Part shown: positions 33,230 through 40,633 of the stretch, one piece after another | Numbering within the stretch: the stretch's first letter is position 1 | Layout: each line of letters starts with the position of its first letter | Origin: JBGQBN01 sp041494805 | GTDB taxonomy: Bacteria > Acidobacteriota > Terriglobia > Terriglobales > Acidobacteriaceae | Length of the DNA: 64,000 nt | Assembly: GCA_041494805.1 (NCBI GenBank) | Contig: JBGQBN010000016.1 | Location: 9,751 to 73,750, forward strand | Direction of reading: 5' to 3' | The notes under the pieces: generated by a model | Told to the model about the DNA's origin: nothing | What the model saw: only the letters and a program-made list of their open reading frames with translations | The model's database searches: none | Translations under genes and position numbers: made by a program

Positions 33230-33298
33230 TAGTGTCCTAATAGTGCGTTGAAATTGGTGGCGGCCTCGGAAGAGAAGGCCGCCACTAATAGGACACCA
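33230..33298. repeat. 69-base nested inverted repeat (MITE-like hairpin)
   Basis: Outer 16-base arms (33230-33245 and 33283-33298) match at 14 positions, with TGTCC near each end. A perfect inner 10-bp stem (GTGGCGGCCT with AGGCCGCCAC) lies at 33257-33266 and 33276-33285. It falls in the 268-base gap between divergent genes. It could be a miniature mobile element or a structured leader. Confidence 0.6.
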
Positions 33299-33352
33299 CC
33301 CATCGACTCCTCAGTGATGCAAAAGTAGGGTCCATCTTGTATTCTCAGTTCC

Positions 33353-35218
33353 ATGGCCGCTGATTTGATTGCCCGGCTGAAAAGGTCGCCCATCGTATGT
33401 GACGGCGCGATGGGGACGCTGCTGTACGCCAAGGGGATCTTCATCAATCGCTGCTACGACGAGCTGAATCTATCGCAGCCCGAGCTGATCCGAAGCGTCC
33501 ATCATGAGTACCTGCAGGCCGGCGCAGAAATTATTGAAACCAATACTTTCGGTGGCAACTCCTTCCGCTTGGCGCGCCATAGCATGGCGGACCGCGTTCA
33601 TGACGTCAATCTGGCTGGAGCGCGGCTGGCGCGGGAAGCCGCCAAGAGCTTTGACGTCTGGGTAGCAGGCTCGGTCGGTCCCCTGGGCATCCGCATCGAG
33701 CCGCTGGGTAAAACCTCGTTCGAGGAAGCCCGCGCAGCCTTTCGCGAACAAATCGCAGCCCTGGTTGAGGGTGGGGTGGACCTGCTGATGCTGGAAACCT
33801 TCGGCTACCTGGGGGAAATCCACCAGGCCATCCTGGCGGCACGTGATGTGAATCCGAAAATACCGATTGTGGCGCAGGTCACCATCGATGAAGAGGGAAA
33901 CTGCCTCGACGGTTCCACTCCAGAAACGTTTGCCCCTCGGCTGGAGGAATGGGGCGCGGAAGTCATCGGGTGCAACTGCAGCGTCGGTCCAGTGGCCATG
34001 CTGGACGCCATTGAGCGTGTGCGCGCGCTCACTTCCCTGCCGCTGGCCGCACAGCCCAACGCCGGTGTACCGCGGTCAGTTGAGGGCCGCAATATTTATC
34101 TTTGCTCGCCGGAATACATGGCCAGTTACGCCCGCAAGTTCGTGGCCGCAGGTGTACGCCTGGTGGGCGGCTGCTGCGGGACCACGCCCGACACCATCCG
34201 GGTGATGAGGTCTGCTTTGCGCGCCGGCGAGGCTCGGTCGAAGGTGGCCGCGTCTCAGGTCACGGGCCAATCCGCGACCCCTGCGGCAGTTCCCACCCTG
34301 GCGGTGGAGAAGCGATCCCTGTTGGGAGCAAAGCTCGCTGCCCGCGAATTTCTCACCATGGTAGAGATTGTCCCGCCCAAGGGAACGGACATTCACAAGG
34401 AAATCGAGGGCGCGCGCTTCCTCCAGTCGGTCGGTGTGGATGCCATCAACATTCCCGACAGCCCGCGGGCTTCGGCGCGGATGAGCAACCAAGCGCTTTC
34501 CCTGCTGATCCAGCAGGAAGTAGGCATCGAAGCCATCCTGCACTACACCTGCCGCGATCGCAACGTGCTCTGCATTCAGTCGGATCTGCTGGGGGCAGCC
34601 GCGACTGGAATCCGCAACCTGATCTGCATCACCGGCGATCCCCCGAAGATGGGCAACTATCCCGATGCCACGGCGGTGTTTGATGTGGACGCCATCGGGT
34701 TGGTGAACATCGTGCACAATCTCAACCGCGGACTGGACGTCGGTAGCAATCCCATCGGCGCGGGCACTGCGTTTGTGATCGGAGTAGGCGCCAATCCGGG
34801 CGTGCCCAATTTGGACGAAGAAATTCGTCGCTTCGAGTACAAAGTGGAGGCGGGCGCGGAATACGCGGTCACCCAGCCGGTATTTGATCTTGCACTGCTC
34901 GAAACTTTCCTGCGCCGCATCGAGCACTGCCACATTCCGTTGGTTGCCGGAATCTGGCCCCTGGTCAGCGTGCGCAATGCCGAGTTCATGAAAAATGAAC
35001 TGCGGGTCTCCGTCCCTGACTCGGTTTTGCAGCGCATGGCTCGAGCCCAGACGCCCGAGGCCGCACGTGAAGAAGGCGTGGCCATCGCACGCGAGATGCT
35101 GCTGGCAGTGCGCGGAATGGTGCAAGGAGCCCAGATCAGCGCGCCTCAGGGCCGGTACACCGCAGCCGTGGATGTGTTGGAAGCCCTGGGAACAACCCGA
35201 CCTGCCGCATCGGGGTGA
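33353..35218 (+). CDS. Homocysteine S-methyltransferase fused to methylenetetrahydrofolate reductase
   Basis: The 621-residue bifunctional protein has an N-terminal homocysteine methyltransferase barrel (about 5-290) opening VCDGAMGTLLYAKG, with zinc ligands C in GCNCSVGP and the CC pair in GGCCGTTPDTIR. A C-terminal MTHFR barrel follows from about 320 (LTMVEIVPPKGTD, LICITGDPPKMGNYPDAT, EYAVTQPVFDLALLETFLRR). The fusion resembles Bacillus YitJ: one half makes methyl-THF and the other supplies methionine-cycle methyl transfer. ATG at 33353 gives a complete N-terminus. A perfect 10-bp hairpin follows the stop. Confidence 0.93.
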   Translation: MAADLIARLKRSPIVCDGAMGTLLYAKGIFINRCYDELNLSQPELIRSVHHEYLQAGAEIIETNTFGGNSFRLARHSMADRVHDVNLAGARLAREAAKSFDVWVAGSVGPLGIRIEPLGKTSFEEARAAFREQIAALVEGGVDLLMLETFGYLGEIHQAILAARDVNPKIPIVAQVTIDEEGNCLDGSTPETFAPRLEEWGAEVIGCNCSVGPVAMLDAIERVRALTSLPLAAQPNAGVPRSVEGRNIYLCSPEYMASYARKFVAAGVRLVGGCCGTTPDTIRVMRSALRAGEARSKVAASQVTGQSATPAAVPTLAVEKRSLLGAKLAAREFLTMVEIVPPKGTDIHKEIEGARFLQSVGVDAINIPDSPRASARMSNQALSLLIQQEVGIEAILHYTCRDRNVLCIQSDLLGAAATGIRNLICITGDPPKMGNYPDATAVFDVDAIGLVNIVHNLNRGLDVGSNPIGAGTAFVIGVGANPGVPNLDEEIRRFEYKVEAGAEYAVTQPVFDLALLETFLRRIEHCHIPLVAGIWPLVSVRNAEFMKNELRVSVPDSVLQRMARAQTPEAAREEGVAIAREMLLAVRGMVQGAQISAPQGRYTAAVDVLEALGTTRPAASG

Positions 35219-35247
35219 ACGCAGGGACAAATGGAGGTCAGAAAGTT

Positions 35248-35274
35248 GGGGGCACAGAGAACCACTGTGCCCCC
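35248..35274 (+). terminator. Strong GC-rich hairpin after the methyltransferase/MTHFR gene
   Basis: GGGGGCACAG pairs perfectly with CTGTGCCCCC around a 7-base loop. There is no T run, so transcript stabilisation or two-way termination with the converging gene is as likely as intrinsic termination. Confidence 0.5.
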
Positions 35275-35325
35275 GTTGAGCTCTGCGGGCCCGGCTACAG
35301 TTTCTACGCATACCGCAGAAAACTG

Positions 35326-36090
35326 TTACGCTGCCTTCTTAACCACCGCCTTATTCAGGTCGCGGTAGCGAGTGGCCCTGCGGGCGCGCGCATTTTTCAA
35401 GCTTTCCTTAATCCTCCTGCGCTTTTGGGCTAAGGCGTCCGCGGTGAAGATGTCATTGCTACCGGTGGCCGGATTGAAGAAGCCCACGTAGCCGCCGGGA
35501 TTTACCCCAAACGACTGCAGCAGGTTGCCGTTATGACGGCGGCCGAGAAAATCATTGCGGCTGCCCTCCTCGGCGTCCACGGTGAAGTAGAGAGGCAACA
35601 CAAAGTTGGATACAGCCACACCCTCGATGTCGTAGCTTTCCGTTTGCACTGCGTCACATATCTCATACCAGAAGTAAACTGCCTGGTTGGGGTCCTTGGG
35701 ATTGGGGCCTGCAGCCAGGACATTCACTTCCGCATCTCCGATCAGTTCCAGCGCCTCATGCGAAAGCGTGACCGACCACGGCTCCCCGACATCTGCGGCG
35801 ATTTCCGTGAACACAAAGCCGTAGGGCAAGCCTTTGTTGTTGCGATCATGGTAGCCGATAGCATCGGGGACATCGGCTGCTTTGTCCCAGAGATAGATAA
35901 TGGCGTCTCCGCGCAGCTCTTGCGGAGCCTGACGCTCTTCTGTGTCTCCGTGCCCTTCCAGTCTAAGGGTGGCGCCCATCGACCAATAGGGCTGGAAATC
36001 CTGCGTGATCTGCCGATTGATTGCCCGAATCACTCGCTGAACATCCTCGTCTTCCAGGGTGTCCGTGAAGTTGACGATTGAAATGACCAT
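35326..36090 (-). CDS. Unrecognised protein with SHEALELIGD motif
   Basis: The 254-residue protein has no signal peptide. An N-terminal MVISIVNFTDTLEDED leads into a mixed alpha/beta region. The motif LSHEALELIGDAEVNVLA resembles an HExxE-type metallopeptidase helix followed by Asp, and FWYEICDAVQTESYDIEGVA follows. The last 40 residues are basic (RRRIKESLKNARARRATRYR). I recall similar SHExxE..D proteins among bacterial genes of unknown function, without a firm family name. The ATG at 36090 has GGAGG five bases upstream, better than earlier in-frame ATGs. Protease activity is speculation. Confidence 0.62.
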   Translation of the reverse strand: MVISIVNFTDTLEDEDVQRVIRAINRQITQDFQPYWSMGATLRLEGHGDTEERQAPQELRGDAIIYLWDKAADVPDAIGYHDRNNKGLPYGFVFTEIAADVGEPWSVTLSHEALELIGDAEVNVLAAGPNPKDPNQAVYFWYEICDAVQTESYDIEGVAVSNFVLPLYFTVDAEEGSRNDFLGRRHNGNLLQSFGVNPGGYVGFFNPATGSNDIFTADALAQKRRRIKESLKNARARRATRYRDLNKAVVKKAA

Positions 36091-36408
36091 TTGTGCCTCC
36101 ATGGGCGAAACTTGCCGCCCGGTTTGGTTATTCTTGCAGTGGTGGTCGCGACCCCTCGCGGGGTCGTTGGAACGCATGTTTCCCAGGGTGACTGAGGAAT
36201 CGTTTCGCCTCAGGGAGTGGGCACTTCCTCCCCCTCGACGGGAACTGCTCTTCTGAGAGGCGACCCGGAAATTGTCCTACTCCAGGAATCAGGCGTCAAG
36301 CAGGAACATGAGTCCGCTGTGCAATTATGGGACTGCTTTGATGAAGATTTTCACTGGACACAGGCCGTCCCTAAGTGGACTAGAATAAGCGGTAGAGGAT
36401 TCCACCCT

Positions 36409-36648
36409 TTGGCAAAGTTTGAAGACTGCCTCCAGCGTCTGGAGAAGATCGTGCAGGAATTGGAAAAGGGCGAAGTGCCCCTGGAGAAGTCACTGACGCT
36501 TTTTGAGGAGGGAATGCAGCTCTCCGCCTCCTGCCGCAAGGAGCTGGAGGAAGCGGAGGGCAAGGTGGAAATCCTGCTGAAGCAGAACGGGAAACTCCAG
36601 GCCGAATCGTTCGAGCCCCTGACCGAAAGGGCGCCAAGCCGGAAGTAA
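36409..36648 (+). CDS. xseB: Exodeoxyribonuclease VII small subunit
   Basis: The 79-residue product matches XseB in length and sequence. It shows FEDCLQRLEKIVQELEKGEV, then PLEKSLTLFEEGMQLSASCR and EEAEGKVEILL. XseB subunits coat the XseA catalytic subunit, which degrades single-stranded DNA. The start is TTG, with AGAGGA eight bases upstream; extending to earlier starts adds unrelated residues. A TAGAAT lies about 23 bases upstream. No xseA adjoins, although xseB often sits next to ispA, found two genes downstream. Confidence 0.88.
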   Translation: MAKFEDCLQRLEKIVQELEKGEVPLEKSLTLFEEGMQLSASCRKELEEAEGKVEILLKQNGKLQAESFEPLTERAPSRK

Positions 36649-36767
36649 GGCACCGATCGGTCCGTCGTCGCTCGTAGTGTTAACGCCTGCGCCAGCGGCT
36701 GCCCCCCCGTGGAAGCTGACGCAGCTAGTGCCGCCGTTGACGACGGTAGCTTCGCAGGGGGTGAGCA

Positions 36768-37139
36768 ATGCAACCCTTCACTGTTGTCATCTTCCAGAGC
36801 GATTCGAGGCTCTCCCAATGCCTGGTCGCTTCTTTGTGCAATTCATTCCATTCCGTTCATGAAGTGCGGTCTCTTGACGAGCTGCAAACCAGCATCGCCA
36901 GGCACCGCGCGGCGGTTGCGATCGTGGATATGGAGATAGCCTCTCTGACCGACGTGGAGCACCTGTCGCATACCTTTCCCGAAGTATGTATTGTCTGCAC
37001 CCATCGCCTGGCTGACGAAGCCATGTGGGCCGCGGCTCTGAGGGCCGGCGCTGCCGACATCTGCCCTTCGTGCGATACGCGGGGTATTCTTCGGGCCGCG
37101 CTGAGGAGCGCAGCCCAGGCACGCTCGGTCGCGGCATAG
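36768..37139 (+). CDS. Receiver-like regulatory domain protein
   Basis: The 123-residue protein looks like a stand-alone response-regulator receiver domain. It has an opening beta strand (FTVVIFQSDSRLSQCLVASL), a candidate phospho-acceptor Asp in VAIVDMEIASL, and later strand-helix units ending LRAGAADICPS, like the conserved AGAxxYL segment. The acidic pair usual after strand 1 is weakened to QSD, and the conserved Lys near the end is unclear, so it may be a degenerate receiver. A terminator lies 22 bases after the stop. Confidence 0.6.
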   Translation: MQPFTVVIFQSDSRLSQCLVASLCNSFHSVHEVRSLDELQTSIARHRAAVAIVDMEIASLTDVEHLSHTFPEVCIVCTHRLADEAMWAAALRAGAADICPSCDTRGILRAALRSAAQARSVAA

Positions 37140-37160
37140 ATGCACTCAGCAAGAACCGAG

Positions 37161-37190
37161 GGACGCCTGCGGGCGTCCTTTGGCTTTTTT
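37161..37190 (+). terminator. Rho-independent terminator
   Basis: GGACGCC pairs with GGCGTCC around a short loop and is followed by TTTGGCTTTTTT. It separates the receiver-like gene from ispA. Confidence 0.82.
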
Positions 37191-37234
37191 GATCCTGAAA
37201 ATTCAGGTGAACCCGCTTGCTATACTCAACCGAC

Positions 37235-38116
37235 ATGCTCAAGCAGACTCTGGAGCAAGGGCGAGTGCTGACCGACGCCGCGCTGGAGCGATTGCTGCCC
37301 GCGGCAACGCAGCACCCAGCCTCCATCCATCAGGCGATGCGCCACAGTGTGTTTGCCGGAGGCAAGCGCTTGCGACCGATTCTTTGCCTAGAAACCGGCC
37401 GTATGGTTGCCACTTCCCTTCCCAGCGGCATTGAAGACCTGGGCGCGGCGCTGGAGATGCTGCACACCTATTCTCTGATCCACGACGATCTGCCGGCGCT
37501 GGACAATGACGATTTGCGGCGTGGACGTCCCACCTGCCACAAGGTGTTTGGGGAAGCTATCGCCATCCTGGCGGGAGATGCGCTGCAGACACAAGCGTAT
37601 GAGGTGCTGTCGCGGCTGCACTGCCTAGCGGAAGCGCGGGTGCGCATCATCGAAGAGATCGCCCGCGGTACGGGCACCGTGGATGGAATGATCGGCGGCC
37701 AAGTGGTGGACCTGGAAGCCGAGCACACCAAGCCTGATCTTCAGATGCTGGAATATATTCATCGCTCCAAGACCGCCGCCCTGATCACGGCCAGCGTAGT
37801 AAGTGGCGGATTGTACGCGGGCGCTGGGGACAAGGATGCCGCCAAGTTGAGATCGTTTGGACAGTCCATCGGCCTGGCCTTCCAAATCGTGGACGACGTG
37901 CTCGACGTTACGCAGACCTCCGAGCAGCTAGGCAAGACTGCCGGCAAGGACACGGCCGCAGAGAAGGCCACTTATCCAGCGCTGTTCGGCATTGAGGAGT
38001 CGCTGAAAAAGGCGGACACGTTGGTCAGTGGCGGCTGTGCCGCGCTGGATGGCTTCGGCCCGCGTGCAGAGACCTTGAAATCCCTGGCCCAGTTCTTGGT
38101 GGAACGGACGAAATAA
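37235..38116 (+). CDS. ispA: Polyprenyl synthetase (farnesyl diphosphate synthase type)
   Basis: The 293-residue enzyme condenses isopentenyl diphosphate with allylic diphosphates. The first aspartate-rich motif is HDDLPALDNDDLRRG and the second is VDDVLDVTQTSEQLG. GGKRLRPIL and the GGQVVDLEAE segment fit the short-chain IspA subgroup. Two residues lie between the Asp pairs of the first motif plus the typical insertion, as in bacterial FPP synthases. A TATACT precedes the ATG closely, so the leader is short. A perfect palindrome follows the stop. Confidence 0.93.
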   Translation: MLKQTLEQGRVLTDAALERLLPAATQHPASIHQAMRHSVFAGGKRLRPILCLETGRMVATSLPSGIEDLGAALEMLHTYSLIHDDLPALDNDDLRRGRPTCHKVFGEAIAILAGDALQTQAYEVLSRLHCLAEARVRIIEEIARGTGTVDGMIGGQVVDLEAEHTKPDLQMLEYIHRSKTAALITASVVSGGLYAGAGDKDAAKLRSFGQSIGLAFQIVDDVLDVTQTSEQLGKTAGKDTAAEKATYPALFGIEESLKKADTLVSGGCAALDGFGPRAETLKSLAQFLVERTK

Positions 38117-38125
38117 ATCGATAGT

Positions 38126-38148
38126 AGCGCCGGCGTCTCGCCGGCGCT
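38126..38148. repeat. Perfect 10-bp palindrome (AGCGCCGGCG family)
   Basis: AGCGCCGGCG and CGCCGGCGCT around TCT. Partial matches lie near 26829 and 61136, so it appears to be another dispersed repeat, here at the end of ispA. Confidence 0.6.
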
Positions 38149-38189
38149 AGTATCTGGCCAACCCTGCCGCCCTATGATACAAATAAGTT

Positions 38190-38241
38190 AGGCGATGGAG
38201 TTCGCCACAACCGCCTGCTTTTTGGGATGATGACTCCTACC
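38190..38241 (+). promoter_or_regulatory. Fluoride (crcB) riboswitch
   Basis: The core GGCGATGGAGTTCGCC is followed by ACAACCGCC and, after a short variable helix, GATGACTCCTAC. These are the conserved blocks of crcB-motif RNA. The aptamer ends 23 bases before the crcB start codon, near the ribosome site. A -10-like TATGAT lies at 38173. Fluoride binding would turn on translation or transcription. Confidence 0.92.
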
Positions 38242-38264
38242 AACTTTTTGGGGAGAACTCCATC

Positions 38265-38639
38265 GTGCTCGACATTCTTGCCATATCCCTGGGCGCAATC
38301 GCCGGAGCCAACGCCCGTTATTTTTTCAGCCGCTACGCCGCCCGCATGCTGGGACCCGTATTCCCATACGGCACCCTCATCATCAACGTGGCCGGCAGCC
38401 TGATTGTCGGATTCTTCCTGATCTGGACGTCAGAGCGGGTGCTGGTTGATCCACGCTGGCGCCTGCTGGTAGTCGTCGGCTTCTGTGGCGCGTTTACTAC
38501 TTTCTCGAGTTACGCCTTCGAGACCATGGCCTACTTTGAGCAGGGGCAGTGGCTGCTCGTGGCCACCAACGTCCTCAGCAACAACCTTCTGTGCCTGACG
38601 GCGGCGCTGGCTGGCATGGCCCTGGCGCGGGTGCTGTAA
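38265..38639 (+). CDS. crcB: Fluoride ion channel CrcB/Fluc
   Basis: The 124-residue four-helix protein exports fluoride. Family landmarks are GAIAGANARYFFSR, PYGTLIINVAGSLIVGF with the pore Asn, and GFCGAFTTFSSYAFE with the Phe/Thr gate region. The start is GTG with GGGAG ten bases upstream. It is controlled by the riboswitch directly upstream. The gene for a DUF190 protein begins one base after its stop, forming a two-gene operon. Confidence 0.95.
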   Translation: MLDILAISLGAIAGANARYFFSRYAARMLGPVFPYGTLIINVAGSLIVGFFLIWTSERVLVDPRWRLLVVVGFCGAFTTFSSYAFETMAYFEQGQWLLVATNVLSNNLLCLTAALAGMALARVL

Positions 38640-38640
38640 A

Positions 38641-38970
38641 ATGCCAGACGCGATGGCGGTCCAAGTCACGATTTACCTTAACGAAGCCGACCAATGGCAC
38701 CACCGGCCATTGCACATGGAAATTCTCAACTACCTGCGCCGCGAGAATGTCTATGCCGCGACCGCAGTGCACGCCGTCGCCGGGTTTTTGGGACGGCATC
38801 GTGTCGAGACCGCACACCTGGTGGACGCGGGCGGCAAGCTGCCGGTGGTGATCACATTTGTGGATACGGATGAGCATGTGAACCGGGTGCTGCCAACACT
38901 CAAAGAGATGGCCGCCCACCGACTGATCGTGCGCGAAAACGTGGTTCTGGAGCAGGGCAGCCTCGACTGA
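38641..38970 (+). CDS. DUF190 family protein, CrcB-linked
   Basis: The 109-residue protein matches DUF190: VTIYLNEADQWHHRPLHMEI, then AATAVHAVAGFLGRH and KLPVVITFVDTDEHVNRVLP. DUF190 has a PII-like fold and is often encoded next to CrcB, so a role sensing or modulating fluoride export is plausible. It follows crcB by one base and shares its riboswitch. ATG at 38641 is used; the one four codons later is possible. Confidence 0.88.
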   Translation: MPDAMAVQVTIYLNEADQWHHRPLHMEILNYLRRENVYAATAVHAVAGFLGRHRVETAHLVDAGGKLPVVITFVDTDEHVNRVLPTLKEMAAHRLIVRENVVLEQGSLD

Positions 38971-39053
38971 CGTGTCCACACCGCCATTCGATATTCTCGA
39001 GCCACTCACGCCATGACGTCGAGCAGACCTGCGGCGGCAAGCGTACATACATT

Positions 39054-40433
39054 CTAAGCGCTGATTGCCACTGGGCTTTCCTGCGACGGTTTGATGTTGT
39101 GGTTCAGGCGGAAAAAGTTTGTCGGGTCGTATTTGTTCTTCAAGGCGACCAGGCGGTCGTAGTTCGGTCCGTAGGCTGCGCGTGCGAACGCATCGCCCTC
39201 GTCGGCGACGTAGTTGCCATAAGAGCCTGCGACCAGAAACGGCCGCATAGCTTCCCAACATTCGCGCGTCCACTGGATGTTCTTTTCCGATTCAGACGGG
39301 CTCACCCAGTTCGACCAGGCCATGAAGTTATACGAGTACTGCCGATGAGGAAAGGCAGTATCCGTGGGCGCGACGCGGGTGGCCGCTCCGTGCCAGTGTT
39401 CGATGAACGGCGCAAAAGTGTACGGGGAGGGACTCTTGCCCACGTACTGTACGAGGGCGTCTATGGTTCCGTCGCTAAAATCACGGATGAAATTCGACTT
39501 CACATACGTGAGGCGTCCCGGCGGGAAGAATGGGTCAAACATACTTTGCAATTGTAGATAGCTGATAGCGGCCAAGTTGTCGGCGAGGGGAGGACCAAAG
39601 GTGCGCAAGGGCTTCAACACCTTTTCGCCCTCCGAAAGCGACCCACAGTAGCAAGCAGCGATGGCAAATACGGGAACGCCATCCGGAAGATTAAAAGAAC
39701 CGCCCTGAGTGACCAGTTCGTCGGGACTACCCGCCGCGAACTCCCGCCAAAAATGCATTACCTCTTTCGCTTTTGCCGCCGGATAGAACACCGCGCCACC
39801 CAGCACCGGACCGACTTCGTGGAGACGGTATTCCAGTGAGGTCACGATTCCGAAGTTGCCACTGCCGCCGCGTAAGCCCCAGAAAAGGTCTGGATTTTCC
39901 GCAGCGGTCGCCGTCAGCAGACGCCCATCGGCAGTGACCACATCCGCACCGATAACGTTGTCGATGGCCAGTCCATACTTGGCGTGCAAGTGGCCCCAGC
40001 CGCCGCCCAGCGTCAAGCCCGCGATGCCAGTGGCTGAGACCACGCCCAGCGTCGTGGCCAGGCCGAAGGCTTGCGTCTCACGGTCGAACTCCCCCAGCTT
40101 TAGACCGGTTTCAGCACGCACGGTTCGCCGGGTGGGATCGACCCTCATGCCTTTCATGGCGGACATATCGACCATGAGGCCGCCTTCACAAACCGACTTC
40201 CCAGCAACGCTGTGACCTCCGCCGCGAACCGCAAGGAGAAGATCGTGCTCACGCGCAAAACGAACGCATGCGATGACATCAGCAGCTCCGAGACACCGCG
40301 CAATGAGGGCTGGCCGCCGGTCGATCATGGCGTTAGGAACAGCTCGGACAGCGTCATAGCCCTGTTCGCCAGGGCACAATGATTGGCCCCGAAGAGATGC
40401 CCTAAACTTCTGTATCGCAGATTCCGTAATCAT
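39054..40433 (-). CDS. FAD-linked oxidase, berberine-bridge-enzyme type
   Basis: The 459-residue flavoprotein has a PCMH-type FAD domain with RGGGHSVAGKSVCEGG, whose His is the usual 8-alpha FAD attachment site. GLTLGGGWGHLHAKYGL follows; the second attachment Cys of bicovalent members is replaced here (GWGHL), so mono-covalent FAD is expected. A C-terminal BBE segment ends YDRLVALKNKYDPTNFFRLN. These enzymes oxidise sugars or secondary metabolites with O2. GGGAGG precedes the ATG at 40433. No tailoring cluster is adjacent. Confidence 0.9.
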   Translation of the reverse strand: MITESAIQKFRASLRGQSLCPGEQGYDAVRAVPNAMIDRRPALIARCLGAADVIACVRFAREHDLLLAVRGGGHSVAGKSVCEGGLMVDMSAMKGMRVDPTRRTVRAETGLKLGEFDRETQAFGLATTLGVVSATGIAGLTLGGGWGHLHAKYGLAIDNVIGADVVTADGRLLTATAAENPDLFWGLRGGSGNFGIVTSLEYRLHEVGPVLGGAVFYPAAKAKEVMHFWREFAAGSPDELVTQGGSFNLPDGVPVFAIAACYCGSLSEGEKVLKPLRTFGPPLADNLAAISYLQLQSMFDPFFPPGRLTYVKSNFIRDFSDGTIDALVQYVGKSPSPYTFAPFIEHWHGAATRVAPTDTAFPHRQYSYNFMAWSNWVSPSESEKNIQWTRECWEAMRPFLVAGSYGNYVADEGDAFARAAYGPNYDRLVALKNKYDPTNFFRLNHNIKPSQESPVAISA

Positions 40434-40633
40434 GCTGACCTCCCTGCCACACTGGAGGGGTTCTCGGAGGGTGGTTTGTACCGCGCGCCGCTCCGGGCGA
40501 ACGTTGTGCAGCATAAGATGCGTCGCCAGGATTCGTTTGTCAAGCCCTGGCGGGCTGGATTCGATGCGCTTGCCGAAACGCACCATGCCGGTTGCTATCC
40601 CTTCCAGCTTCTCTGTATTCTTTCCCGACTGAC

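Noticed and set aside
33230..33298. SAM or other methionine riboswitch before the methyltransferase gene
   Set aside because: The simple nested hairpin lacks the conserved SAM-riboswitch core and has transposon-like terminal repeats.
34076..35311. Long leftward open frame (411 codons) opposite the methyltransferase/MTHFR gene
   Set aside because: It lies fully antisense to a well-supported gene and has Arg/His-rich shadow composition without any motif.
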